From IMG/VR virus record IMGVR_UViG_3300017527_000247, positions 1-31,536 of that record: a DNA stretch of 31,536 nucleotides; one strand, given 5' to 3'. The position numbers and the translations under genes were made by a program. Below are positions 16,016-23,713 of the stretch, piece after piece. Each line of letters starts with the position of its first letter. Within the stretch, counting starts at the first letter, position 1. The stretch comes from a virus. Under the pieces are notes generated by a model. That model saw only the letters and a program-made list of their open reading frames with translations. It searched no databases and was not told the DNA's origin.

Positions 16016-16629
16016 AGCTCGGTTCCCGCGAAGCCTATCCCAAGAGTCTCACTTAACTCCTTGAGTTTGCTGTCGGCCTCTTTAAAGTTTCTGAGATGTA
16101 TATGAAATATCGCTTCTGCGATGTCGTATACGATGTCTTCATCTTCGTCTTCGATGTCGAAGGCGTCAGTCGCGTCATCGATGGTGGTTGTCTCGCCTGC
16201 GTAGATTACGGTCGCAGTGGTGTTGGTTGTGCGTGCCGGGTAAGTGACAAACATATCAGCGCCAATAGGTGCCCATACTTCGTGACGAGAGGCGGTGCGA
16301 GTAAACCAGTCACGGTCATAGGCGAATAGTTCACGCCAGTCAGTTAGCTTTATGAGTGTGCGGTTGCTTACTGAAATGGACACGATAGTCATGCCTTCGG
16401 GAGAGGTCAGTTTTGTGCGCGTGTCAAACAGCAAAGTGTTTGCATCAAGCGTGATGTCCTTTGAGGTTAGAATGCGTTTGTAGCGTGCATTGAACATCTT
16501 TTGCACGAGATCAAGGACTTGCCAGCCAAGTGCGTTGCTAATGCCAACCACTCCGAAGGCTCGTAAGCGTGTACGAAGCTTTCCTATGAGGGTACTGTCA
16601 GCTAAGCTTTCTTCTGTGAGTACTGGCAT
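16012..16629 (-). CDS. Putative head-tail connector (neck) protein (205 aa)
   Basis: The N-terminal half (~1-70) is helical and basic. The middle holds E100-L-F-A-Y-D-R-D-W108, a P-I strand, and Y-P-A-R-T-T (~130), aligning with the neighbouring adaptor's E-L-x-A-Y-D-x-D-W and F-P-T-P-D. V-I-Y-A-G-E-T-T-T-I and a terminal helix I-A-E-A-I-F-H-I-H-L follow. This layout fits small connector proteins attached below the portal ring. The ribosome binding site is AAGGAT with a TAAATA spacer before ATG 16629. It follows the tailspike gene by twelve bases. Confidence 0.55.
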   Translation of the reverse strand: MPVLTEESLADSTLIGKLRTRLRAFGVVGISNALGWQVLDLVQKMFNARYKRILTSKDITLDANTLLFDTRTKLTSPEGMTIVSISVSNRTLIKLTDWRELFAYDRDWFTRTASRHEVWAPIGADMFVTYPARTTNTTATVIYAGETTTIDDATDAFDIEDEDEDIVYDIAEAIFHIHLRNFKEADSKLKELSETLGIGFAGTEL

Positions 16630-16641
16630 TATTTATCCTTG

Positions 16642-18465
16642 TTATGAGTATATGATGCCAAATGTTTCCCATGTGCCGGGATTGCCCTCGACTGTGCATC
16701 TCCATCCCGCAGGTTCACCATCCGCAGGTTCGCTATTCCAACACGTATCACCTACCCGAAACGAAATATCCGTCAACCCCGTTTCAGGCGATTCACTATA
16801 TGCAAACTGCGAGCGTCCATAATCGTTTGTGTGTCCCAAACCAGGGACTTGCGTGTTATGATTGCATAATGTTTGATATATATTGAACGCATCGGCATCT
16901 GTCGCTATATATGTCCAATCAAGATGCGGTAGTATGAACAAATTGTCACACGCAGCGGTTTCCGCTGTAACAATATAACCTGTGCCGGTTGGTTTAACCA
17001 AGTATCCTTCAACAAGAAATTTGTTTGAATAAACTTTTGCGCCTACAACATAAATCCCGCCTTGATTAGCCAAGCTGTGCAGTTCAAGATTTCCGAACCT
17101 GAAAATATTCATACAGATTTTTTCAGGAGTAGCTTGATTCGCAACCAAAGCGACGCACAAATCATTGTATGTCATGTACGTAACATTAAAGATCATAGTT
17201 TCAATAGCGGCGTCGGTTCCCCCGGTAGTACCAGCTTTCATGTGAATACCGTAATCACATCCTACAATCGTACCAACATCAATTACCCACATCCCGACAT
17301 GATCATCTTCCTGAGTACAATCAACGTTAATACCAATGTAGCAACCCACAATCCGACACACCTCCATTCGGCAACTATCACCAGCAAGGATTGTGATCGC
17401 TATATTATCCTTATCCCCTACCTGATTCCAATCCGCGTAATCTGGCCCTAAAATTGTGCCGATTTCAACGTGTTTTTCTTCTGCATGTTCGGAATAATCG
17501 AAGCGGAAAAGATACCCTGCACGGGTAGAGTTAGCTAATGCGGTAAAGTGCGCTTTCGGTGCATGAAGGTTGCATGTAATGGTTGATATAGAGCTGTGAG
17601 CAATATAGTACCACCCTTGACGGATAACGACAGTTGCATCCTCTATTCCGCCGGTGCTTCCCACAACATCAGCGGCAGCGATGGCTTTATTCAAAATGGT
17701 TGTATCGTTGCTACCGTTCGGGAACGTACCCCACCATTCAGGGTGAATTTCGGTTGTTCCGTTGGCTTTGAAAGTGACGGTTATGCTTGTGCCAAAAACT
17801 TGATGGAAGATGTCTACACCAAAGGCGCTGTTGATCTGTAAATCACCTGTGCCATCAAGGATAGCTCCTTTCTCCGGTTTGAGTATCATCGTTATCGGGA
17901 CTTCGATGTTCGTCGTGACATCGTAATCATTGTTTCCGATGACCCGGACTTCGCATTCATCACCATCAGCATCGGCGATGTGCCACGCAAGGGTGTTGGT
18001 GATCGCGTCATTGCCCTGATCAGTGGATGCGCCAGTGACAAGGGTGCGTCGCTCATCTGCTTTATCCGACTTGGCGGTGTCCAGTGCTTCTACCTTATCA
18101 TAGACAGCATTTTGAGACGGTGCGTGTGTTGTGTCACCGTTCCACCCTGCGCCGTAAGCAGCATCCTCCACGTCATTGTACGGGATAACTTGTAGATAGT
18201 CCCACGTCTGACTGGTGTAGCCTGTCTTGCTGACGACATATTTGAAGCGTTGCGAGGCTGCGTAGTCCGTTGTGTCAACATAAAATGCGAAGGTTCCCGC
18301 TGAGTCGGTCAAGATAGCACTGTCGGCATCTGCACTGCCGCCGCTTACCTGCGTGTAGATGGTTGCTAAAGTGTCGGTGCCAGCGAGGTAGACTGTGACC
18401 GTTGCCGAATCAAGCACGTTGCCTTCGGGGTCAAATACGTTGTGTTGGTAAATATAACGAGCCAT
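16642..18465 (-). CDS. Tailspike with N-terminal Ig/regulatory-like domain and pectate-lyase-type beta-helix (607 aa)
   Basis: Residues ~1-95 form a beta domain starting 'YIYQHNVFDPEGNVLDSATVTVYLAG' (in two stretches around residues 4-30), like carboxypeptidase-regulatory-type anchors of phage fibres. A stalk-type motif G-D-T-T-H-A-P-S-Q-N-A-V-Y-D-K follows (~108-124). Then comes E-x-H-P-E-W-W-G (~236-243) with N-D-T-T-I-L-N-K-A-I-A-A-A, the usual entry into pectate-lyase-superfamily spikes. The rest is a long right-handed beta-helix with regular I/V and N/G spacing. It is likely a receptor-binding spike or polysaccharide-cleaving enzyme at the tail. Catalytic residues cannot be assigned. It sits between two neck genes, an unusual place for a spike. 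Confidence 0.75.
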   Translation of the reverse strand: MARYIYQHNVFDPEGNVLDSATVTVYLAGTDTLATIYTQVSGGSADADSAILTDSAGTFAFYVDTTDYAASQRFKYVVSKTGYTSQTWDYLQVIPYNDVEDAAYGAGWNGDTTHAPSQNAVYDKVEALDTAKSDKADERRTLVTGASTDQGNDAITNTLAWHIADADGDECEVRVIGNNDYDVTTNIEVPITMILKPEKGAILDGTGDLQINSAFGVDIFHQVFGTSITVTFKANGTTEIHPEWWGTFPNGSNDTTILNKAIAAADVVGSTGGIEDATVVIRQGWYYIAHSSISTITCNLHAPKAHFTALANSTRAGYLFRFDYSEHAEEKHVEIGTILGPDYADWNQVGDKDNIAITILAGDSCRMEVCRIVGCYIGINVDCTQEDDHVGMWVIDVGTIVGCDYGIHMKAGTTGGTDAAIETMIFNVTYMTYNDLCVALVANQATPEKICMNIFRFGNLELHSLANQGGIYVVGAKVYSNKFLVEGYLVKPTGTGYIVTAETAACDNLFILPHLDWTYIATDADAFNIYQTLCNHNTQVPGLGHTNDYGRSQFAYSESPETGLTDISFRVGDTCWNSEPADGEPAGWRCTVEGNPGTWETFGIIYS

Positions 18466-18469
18466 GTGA

Positions 18470-19420
18470 TTATCCTGGGTATGACCAATTGGTTAAAACG
18501 TGATCCCGCGCTGTCCTGATGTCTCCACTTCCCACACGACCACCAAACATTGACAGGATGAAAGCTTTGTCATCGATGCCCTGGTCGGTTCCGGCAGCCT
18601 CCTGTATGCGGCGCTCCCACCGAGTTTCCTGGGCAAACTCATCATTGCGCCACGAGTTAGCCCCTTCGTGGTCGCCTTTCTGACGCGACTTGGATTTTAA
18701 GTAGCGATAAGCATCAACGAGTGCGCCTTCCTTTAAAACGTATGGGTCGATTTGCGCGGGGATGGTGCTTCCGATAGTCAGCTCAGTCGGGAGATCCCAA
18801 TAGACGTAATGGACTATCTCAGACGATGCGCTGTATGGATAGAACTCAACCATTAAATAGTTATTTGAGTCAACGCCTATCTGAGCTACTGCTTGTGGAT
18901 ACTGGTCGGTTAAGATGCGACCGGGATACGAGCGATCCATCTCTTCGACGGACATGACACTGAGCGGTAGACGCAAGCGAGTTAAGATGAAATCTCCCAA
19001 CCAGCGAGCTGTGGTGTCCAGTGGATGGTGTCGCTTGACTGCCTTGTACGCACCAGCGGCTACAGCATCTTCACTGAATGCCGTAGTGAGGGTGATGGAA
19101 GTTTCGCCACCCACTGACGCAATTTTGTACCACGCCGATGATGGCTTGAGATACCAATACTCCTGCGAGCCTGAGCCTATGTTGGTTTCCCATGTAGTGC
19201 CGGACCCTGTGACAGTCGTGGAGTCGCGTGTGGTTGTCAGTGTGCCTGTGTCATAGGTGGCGGGTATTTGGATCTCACCTACTTTGCGTAAGTGACGGAA
19301 GCGCACGCGGCTGACAAGTTGCTTATAACGGTTGTCAACCCAACGTGCAGCAATAAGATACCCCTCGTTAATTGCCAGGGAGCCTACGATGTCTCTGGCA
19401 AGCTCATCGACGGTTGCCAT
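18470..19420 (-). CDS. Putative neck/head-completion protein with inserted beta domain (316 aa)
   Basis: The N-terminal ~45 residues are helical ('RDIVGSLAINEGYLIAARWV' and a following basic stretch). Residues ~57-130 are a beta insertion with T-G-T-L-T-T-T-R-D-S-T-T-V-T-G-S-G-T-T-W, W-Y-K-I-A-S-V and T-S-I-T-L-T-T-A-F, a module often seen inside phage head-tail joining proteins. Then come Y-P-x-A-V-A-Q-I-G ... M-V-E-F-Y-P-Y, I-P-A-Q-I-D-P-Y-V-L-K-E-G-A-L-V-D-A and a charged helical end. The 'Y-P' strand followed by a C-terminal helix matches adaptor-type neck proteins. The start immediately follows the stop of a 35-residue gene. Confidence 0.6.
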   Translation of the reverse strand: MATVDELARDIVGSLAINEGYLIAARWVDNRYKQLVSRVRFRHLRKVGEIQIPATYDTGTLTTTRDSTTVTGSGTTWETNIGSGSQEYWYLKPSSAWYKIASVGGETSITLTTAFSEDAVAAGAYKAVKRHHPLDTTARWLGDFILTRLRLPLSVMSVEEMDRSYPGRILTDQYPQAVAQIGVDSNNYLMVEFYPYSASSEIVHYVYWDLPTELTIGSTIPAQIDPYVLKEGALVDAYRYLKSKSRQKGDHEGANSWRNDEFAQETRWERRIQEAAGTDQGIDDKAFILSMFGGRVGSGDIRTARDHVLTNWSYPG

Positions 19421-19528
19421 TTATTTATCCTTTTTCTTCGCTGGTTCCTCTTTCTTCTTTTCCGGCTTCTGTGGTTTAGGCGTTTGGTTGGCCCTGTAGC
19501 GCATCGCGGGTAAACGAAACTTAGCCAT
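19421..19528 (-). CDS. Tiny basic Lys/Pro-rich protein (35 aa)
   Basis: ATG 19528 overlaps the end of the 64-residue gene and has a G-rich ribosome binding site, GGGGGGTG, four to five bases upstream. The TAA (19421-19423) directly abuts the next ATG at 19420. The protein reads MAKFRLPAMRYRAN followed by a Lys/Pro/Glu run. It is short, but its tight fit between two genes argues for it being translated. No family is recognised. It is the third of three consecutive small basic proteins and may be a DNA-binding or disordered virion accessory. Confidence 0.5.
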   Translation of the reverse strand: MAKFRLPAMRYRANQTPKPQKPEKKKEEPAKKKDK

Positions 19529-19715
19529 TTTTCACCCCCCTCTTTCGCGGTTTGGGTTTCTCCTTGAGTTTCTTCTTGGCCTCTTCTTCCATTTGAAACC
19601 TTTTGACGTGAGCTGCAACTTCGTCGCGGACACCTGACGGAAGCTCATTGATTTGCACTAAGCCGTGTATCACATCATGCGCAGCTCCTTGGACAGTACT
19701 GCCTTTATATCGCAT
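19521..19715 (-). CDS. Small basic protein (64 aa) with helical body and Lys-rich tail
   Basis: AAGGAGTAGTTG precedes ATG 19715. The N-terminal 40 residues look helical (V-Q-G-A-A-H-D-V-I-H-G-L-V-Q-I, S-G-V-R-D-E-V-A-A-H-V-K-R-F). The C-terminal 20 residues are mostly Lys/Glu/Pro/Arg, probably disordered and nucleic-acid binding. No family is recognised. It follows the 77-residue basic gene after a single base and overlaps the 35-residue gene. Confidence 0.6.
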   Translation of the reverse strand: MRYKGSTVQGAAHDVIHGLVQINELPSGVRDEVAAHVKRFQMEEEAKKKLKEKPKPRKRGVKNG

Positions 19716-19716
19716 A

Positions 19717-19950
19717 TCAACTACTCCTTACAACGCGCACCCTGCGTCTTGGACCCTTTCCGATGTGCTTGGGTAAGCGCTTTGTTTTGGTTGAAGTGAA
19801 CTCAGCCAACTGCTCATCGGACATCGACGCAGCTATCTGCTTCACTTTGTTTAAGACACGTTTGGGTACGTCGGACGCTTTAAGCTTTCCAGCCTTGTAA
19901 TCGCGTGCCATTCCCATAATGCCGTGCTGTGCTTTTGACTTGGCAGGCAT
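19717..19950 (-). CDS. Small basic protein, DUF3008-like (77 aa)
   Basis: It opens M-P-A-K-S-K-A-Q-H-G-I-M-G-M-A, close to the 'MPAKSKAQQ...MG' start that marks DUF3008-type small basic proteins of phages and bacteria. A helical middle (V-P-K-R-V-L-N-K-V-K-Q-I-A-A-S-M-S-D-E-Q-L-A-E-F) and an Arg-rich end follow. GGAGG lies six bases before ATG 19950. The function of the family is not established. It is placed just after the capsid genes. Confidence 0.6.
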   Translation of the reverse strand: MPAKSKAQHGIMGMARDYKAGKLKASDVPKRVLNKVKQIAASMSDEQLAEFTSTKTKRLPKHIGKGPRRRVRVVRSS

Positions 19951-19962
19951 GTTTGCCTCCTG

Positions 19963-20358
19963 TTAGCCGTCTGTTGCAAGCAACGCTGTTAAAGCAACTA
20001 CGGTATCCGACCCTGCGCCAAACCAGTTTAAAAACTGTGTCCGGCTTTTTTTGCCTAGTCCAAGATCGACTTGACCACAAGATAAAATAATCTTTGTGCC
20101 CTCCTTTTGAGCGGCAGTCAAAGCGTTATATTCAGTCGCATCTATGCACTCTAAGACTGCGTAAGCCTGGAATACATCGGGCTTAGCAGCCGCAGAATCA
20201 GCAAAATGTAGATGACCTCTTATGAAGTGACCCGTTGCGTTGCACTCAGGGCAAGGTACAATCACCGGCTCTGAAGGCGGCGTAGAGACTTGGTAATTTC
20301 CCGTGCCTCTGCACCGCCAACAATCTGCGTGATACTCAAACAAAGTGTCAATACTCAT
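19963..20358 (-). CDS. DnaJ-type zinc finger fused to a small phage head-neighbour domain (131 aa)
   Basis: The first 45 residues hold two C-x-x-C-x-G-x-G-like knuckles, C13-W-R-C16-R-G-T-G and C36-P-E-C39-N-A-T-G, the arrangement that binds zinc in DnaJ. Residues ~65-131 (Y-A-V-L-E-C-I-D-A-T-E-Y-N-A-L-T-A-A-Q-K ... I-I-L-S-C-G-Q-V-D-L ... T-V-V-A-L-T-A-L-L) match a small domain commonly encoded next to capsid genes in tailed phages ('EYNALTAAQK...L.G.VNL'). The fusion is unusual. It may help capsid folding or head completion; this is inferred. AGGAGG precedes ATG 20358. Confidence 0.6.
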   Translation of the reverse strand: MSIDTLFEYHADCWRCRGTGNYQVSTPPSEPVIVPCPECNATGHFIRGHLHFADSAAAKPDVFQAYAVLECIDATEYNALTAAQKEGTKIILSCGQVDLGLGKKSRTQFLNWFGAGSDTVVALTALLATDG

Positions 20359-20369
20359 TTGACACCTCC

Positions 20370-21320
20370 TTATGCCGTATGGTCGTATGTACCAGCAATA
20401 AGGTTGGTTGTGGCAGCTCCACCGAGTTTACTATGGTCAAGACCACAGATAACATATGCTTCATAAGCAGCAGCCACAACGTCAGTTACGTTGTAAAACA
20501 CGCAACGTGTATCGAAGAACAGCACGCCGTTGCCCAATCCATCACCTTCAATGGCAAGCGTCATAGCTGTGCCGGTGTTAATGAATTGACAGTTCAAGAA
20601 CATTGCCACGCCTTCGCCCATACCGGCAACAGTCTTCAAAAAGTTGCCATCGGCACCGGCGTCTTGGTTCATGACGAATATACAGTCCTCAAAAACCACA
20701 CGACAAGAACGGTCGGACGCACCGTACAACTCGACCAAATCAACAGCTCCCCAGGCAATTGTATCATTACCAAAGTAGCATTTGTTGAAGTACGCTTCGT
20801 TGCAGTTGACACGCACAAGGTCGAAGGTAGCTGTGTCGGCTTCGGTTGCATGACCACACAGAAAGTGGCAATAATGAAAAGCATTTCTCTCGCCACTGAC
20901 AGTCAAGCAGTTTAGATTGGTCGCACTGTTTCTGCCATACATGAAATACAGGTTGTGAAAGCTGTTTCCATACCCACTGACGGTCAGTAAAGGCGCGAAG
21001 TTTGCGCTGTGACCAATGCGAGAACGCATGTTCATACGCATTTTCGGCGACATGCCAACCAAGTGAGAGCAGTTAAGATCCCACGTAACGGCTGCCGCTT
21101 GGCTGTGACTATCGGGAGTCAGCAACAATACGTCGTTGCGCCCTGTCGTCATCTTTGATTCAGCCGTCACCAATGATGTGTGAAAACGATCCGGGTCAAC
21201 CAAATCGGTCCAATACGAGTAAGGCTCATACGCGCCGGAACGAGCGCACATATGAATTTCACCAACACCCGGAACAACATCGGCAAGCGAGGCTGCAAGT
21301 GCTTTGATTCTTTGTTTCAT
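20370..21320 (-). CDS. Capsid-adjacent right-handed beta-helix protein (316 aa)
   Basis: After a ~25-residue helical start, residues ~80-290 show repeated short strands with N, C and F at turns (F-H-N-L-Y-F, F-H-Y-C-H-F, F-N-K-C-Y-F, F-E-D-C-I-F, F-L-N-C-Q-F), about one turn every 25-35 residues. This is the signature of a parallel beta-helix. It follows the major capsid gene by a 41-nt gap that carries AAGGAG. A beta-helix right after the capsid gene suggests a head-surface fibre or decoration rather than a tailspike. No catalytic residues are obvious. Confidence 0.6.
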   Translation of the reverse strand: MKQRIKALAASLADVVPGVGEIHMCARSGAYEPYSYWTDLVDPDRFHTSLVTAESKMTTGRNDVLLLTPDSHSQAAAVTWDLNCSHLVGMSPKMRMNMRSRIGHSANFAPLLTVSGYGNSFHNLYFMYGRNSATNLNCLTVSGERNAFHYCHFLCGHATEADTATFDLVRVNCNEAYFNKCYFGNDTIAWGAVDLVELYGASDRSCRVVFEDCIFVMNQDAGADGNFLKTVAGMGEGVAMFLNCQFINTGTAMTLAIEGDGLGNGVLFFDTRCVFYNVTDVVAAAYEAYVICGLDHSKLGGAATTNLIAGTYDHTA

Positions 21321-21361
21321 TTTAACACTCCTTGATTTCTCGAATTTAAGAGTTATGTAAT

Positions 21362-22261
21362 TTAGCCGGTACTGCCATCAACCCCACGCCAAGTTGCATA
21401 ACCTTTCGTGTGACGTTGATAGACTGTGGCAATCGCGTTCTTTGTCCACGGATCATCGAACATATCGAAGATCGGATGATCTCTCCACAGAAAGTTTACG
21501 TCGTGCTGACCCTTCGCAGCGCACAGATACCAGTAAGTTGAAGTGGTCAAGTAGTGAACTACCATCCACGTCATGTCCTCTTCGATCAGTGCGTTGACCT
21601 CGTTGTCGGTTGTGTAAGCCTTCTGCGGACTTCCTAAGATCTCACGTGCCACGAACTTATTCTCAGGTGCGATAAGGATCTGTGAAGGAGTCATCAAGCG
21701 TGGTAAGTCGCGCTCATCGGTCATGTTCTCAAAACGAGTTATGCTGTTTTGCAACCCGGTTTGAGAGAAGCTTATGTCCGGTGAGGGACGGTTCGCACGG
21801 CTGGTGCCGTCAAGACCTGTATGCGCTGTTGAGCACAGTGACTCACTGGCGGTGAAGCCTGTGTAAGAAGTGCTAAAGCCATTGTTCATAACTGACCAAG
21901 CATCGACTTCCTGCCGGTTGCGGGATGAACGGGCAAGCTCGCGAACCATTTCACGCATAATGCCGTAAAGTTCGTCTCGCCACGCTTCCCAAGTTATTTC
22001 CACAGCCATACCGAACGGCGCTGCGGTGTAAGTCTTGGTGCTTCCCATCAGGATGTCGTCCGTTGTGAATTGCTCACCTTGATCCTTGCCGGGTAGCGTA
22101 CCAAGTCCCGAAACCTGCTGATCGGTCAGCGGGTTCCATTCCATGTCTTCAACGTTAAAGAACAGCGGGAACTCTAAAGGACGTTCCTTGCCGGTCTCAA
22201 CGTAGACCCTTCTTAAATCAGGAGCGAGAAGCTCTGATATTGCTCCAGTGTTTGTAGGCAT
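21362..22261 (-). CDS. Major capsid protein candidate (HK97-type, gpT-like)
   Basis: This 299-residue protein has an E-F-P-L-F-F-N-V-E-D-M-E-W start, an F-T-T-D-D-I-L-M-G-S-T-K-T-Y segment resembling the E-loop/P-domain of Mu gpT-like capsids, a helix rich in R/E/M (W-R-D-E-L-Y-G-I-M-R-E-M-V-R-E-L-A-R, ~95-112) as the spine helix, and L-M-T-P-S-Q-I-L-I-A-P near residue 190, the strand typical of HK97-fold capsids. It sits after the decoration candidate and scaffold genes. The leader before ATG 22261 carries CAGGAGG. No other protein here fits the capsid better. Confidence 0.75.
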   Translation of the reverse strand: MPTNTGAISELLAPDLRRVYVETGKERPLEFPLFFNVEDMEWNPLTDQQVSGLGTLPGKDQGEQFTTDDILMGSTKTYTAAPFGMAVEITWEAWRDELYGIMREMVRELARSSRNRQEVDAWSVMNNGFSTSYTGFTASESLCSTAHTGLDGTSRANRPSPDISFSQTGLQNSITRFENMTDERDLPRLMTPSQILIAPENKFVAREILGSPQKAYTTDNEVNALIEEDMTWMVVHYLTTSTYWYLCAAKGQHDVNFLWRDHPIFDMFDDPWTKNAIATVYQRHTKGYATWRGVDGSTG

Positions 22262-22313
22262 TTTAAAATCCTCCTGTTAAGTTTCTCGCTTCCCTCTTTT
22301 CTCTCTCTCTTTG
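22262..22313 (-). promoter_or_regulatory. Polypurine leader with ribosome binding site before the capsid gene
   Basis: On the sense strand this 52-nt gap is almost all purine over ~25 bases (GAGAGAGAAAAGAGGG), then AGGAGGATTTTAAA before ATG 22261. Such an unstructured leader may favour high capsid translation. A similar purine tract occurs at 29932-29958. No hairpin terminator or promoter consensus was found. Confidence 0.4.
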
Positions 22314-22847
22314 TTATACTTCTACATCTATTTGACGCCAAGATGCGTTAACCACAAAACCAACCTGACCACCGGACGTTCCGATGGCATCGATTAGTTC
22401 AACAACCGTAACACAGTCAGCACTGGATGCCGGACTCATATCAACACCGTAATGCGTGTCGCCGGACAGTTTAGCAAGTCCAGCTTTAGCTCCAAGATGC
22501 GTTGCTTGAACCAACGTTACCAAAGCGCCGGTGCTGTTATCAATCAACTGACCCTTAAATATCATGCCAGGTAAGGCAGGCGTCACGCCGACTTTACTGG
22601 TGTTGGATGCGCTGCCAGCTCCGTCTTCCTGTAGAAACCCTAAGAGATAGTCTCCACTGGCAGCAGGTTTAACTTGGTCAGCCGAACTCACAGAAGCGGT
22701 GTCACACACATTGATATATCCACTTGTGATTTGAACCGGCGCTCCCTTTACTGCCGCTAACGAAGCAGCTTGCGCTATTTGTAAAGTAGGGGTTGAAGAC
22801 AAACCCAAGCGCCTGTGAGGTTCAATCCTTTTTGTTACTGTAGCCAT
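22314..22847 (-). CDS. Putative capsid decoration/stabilisation protein (177 aa)
   Basis: This Ala/Ser/Gly/Val-rich protein is beta-rich, with G-A-P-V-Q-I, Y-L-L-G-F-L-Q-E-D-G-A-G and P-G-M-I-F-K-G-Q-L segments and a final strand W-R-Q-I-D-V-E-V. This layout is common in head-decoration proteins encoded directly before the major capsid gene. Its start overlaps the stop of the Cys-motif gene by one base (TAATG), preceded by AAGGAGAAAA. It has no catalytic motif. A minor capsid role is inferred from position and composition. Confidence 0.55.
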   Translation of the reverse strand: MATVTKRIEPHRRLGLSSTPTLQIAQAASLAAVKGAPVQITSGYINVCDTASVSSADQVKPAASGDYLLGFLQEDGAGSASNTSKVGVTPALPGMIFKGQLIDNSTGALVTLVQATHLGAKAGLAKLSGDTHYGVDMSPASSADCVTVVELIDAIGTSGGQVGFVVNASWRQIDVEV

Positions 22848-23713
22848 TATTTTTTCTCCTTCTTTGATTTAGCTTTCCGCTTTTCTCCCTTCTGCTCAGA
22901 TGTAAGATCACCTCCTTTGGTTACTGTTGTTTGTAAGTCTTTTGCAGTGTATTTACGTGATATGACGTTGAATGTATCTTTTCCCATCATATCAACTGCC
23001 GTATGATCGCCAATTGAATTAGCATATCTTAACCACTTATCCAAAGTTTTATCTTTCAACCAAGCTGGCTGTGTATCAACGGTATTTGGGCAGTGTAAGA
23101 TGTCTTCAAGCTTGCGTATAAGATCAATCTCATCAACGGTTTGCGGTGCATCCCACCACTCACTATCACCAGGAATTGCTTGCTCAAACTCAGTACAGGA
23201 ACGTTTAAGAAATACAGTGTCTTGTAGGTGTTGCCCATCAATCTCATCGTTTGGCAGATATTCCGTGATCATGTGAAGCATAATTTCTTTAACCTGCAAT
23301 CCCTCAGCCAAGCTGTGCGTATATTGAAACACGGCATACGGTTTATCAGTGTAATCTCTAACGTCAAGACCAGCTTTACCGGGTATCGGGTTGACGAAGT
23401 TATAAACGAACGGCACTACATACATTAAGTTATTTACTTGGATAAGCTCCTTGACGTTGCGTGGCTTAGTAACAACTTTCCAACAATTGTAACGGCAAAA
23501 GCTATGGATTACACCGAATTGTTTAAAAAGTATCGCGTGCCATAAAGAGCAATTTCGGCAATCCTTTGATCCGCTGACGTGTATCCAATAAGGCGCAGTC
23601 AACAAAGCTGTTCGAACTTCAAGCATACCATCTTTAGGTATCAAAATTCCCCTTGCTATAAGCTCATCAATCTTTTTCGATATTACATCATCGAACCAGT
23701 GCTCATACCACAT
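22847..23713 (-). CDS. Cys-motif protein, copy B (288 aa), unknown function
   Basis: No named family was recognised. It shares with the protein at 29167-29931 a conserved core: C55-[SA]-[LF]-W-x-A, C73-R-x-N-C77-W-K-x-V-x-K-P-R-N-V-x-E-L, a [LM]D-x-R-x-Y segment at ~116-121, and L-K-R-x-C173-T-E. It also shares a C-terminal region with W-L-K and I-G-D-x-T-A (~218-239). Four shared cysteines in the order C-x17-C-x3-C...C suggest a zinc or iron-sulfur site. The last ~20 residues are a Lys/Glu-rich tail. It lies between the 234-residue gene and the decoration gene, with one-base overlaps at both ends, so it is produced with the head genes. Confidence 0.7.
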   Translation of the reverse strand: MWYEHWFDDVISKKIDELIARGILIPKDGMLEVRTALLTAPYWIHVSGSKDCRNCSLWHAILFKQFGVIHSFCRYNCWKVVTKPRNVKELIQVNNLMYVVPFVYNFVNPIPGKAGLDVRDYTDKPYAVFQYTHSLAEGLQVKEIMLHMITEYLPNDEIDGQHLQDTVFLKRSCTEFEQAIPGDSEWWDAPQTVDEIDLIRKLEDILHCPNTVDTQPAWLKDKTLDKWLRYANSIGDHTAVDMMGKDTFNVISRKYTAKDLQTTVTKGGDLTSEQKGEKRKAKSKKEKK

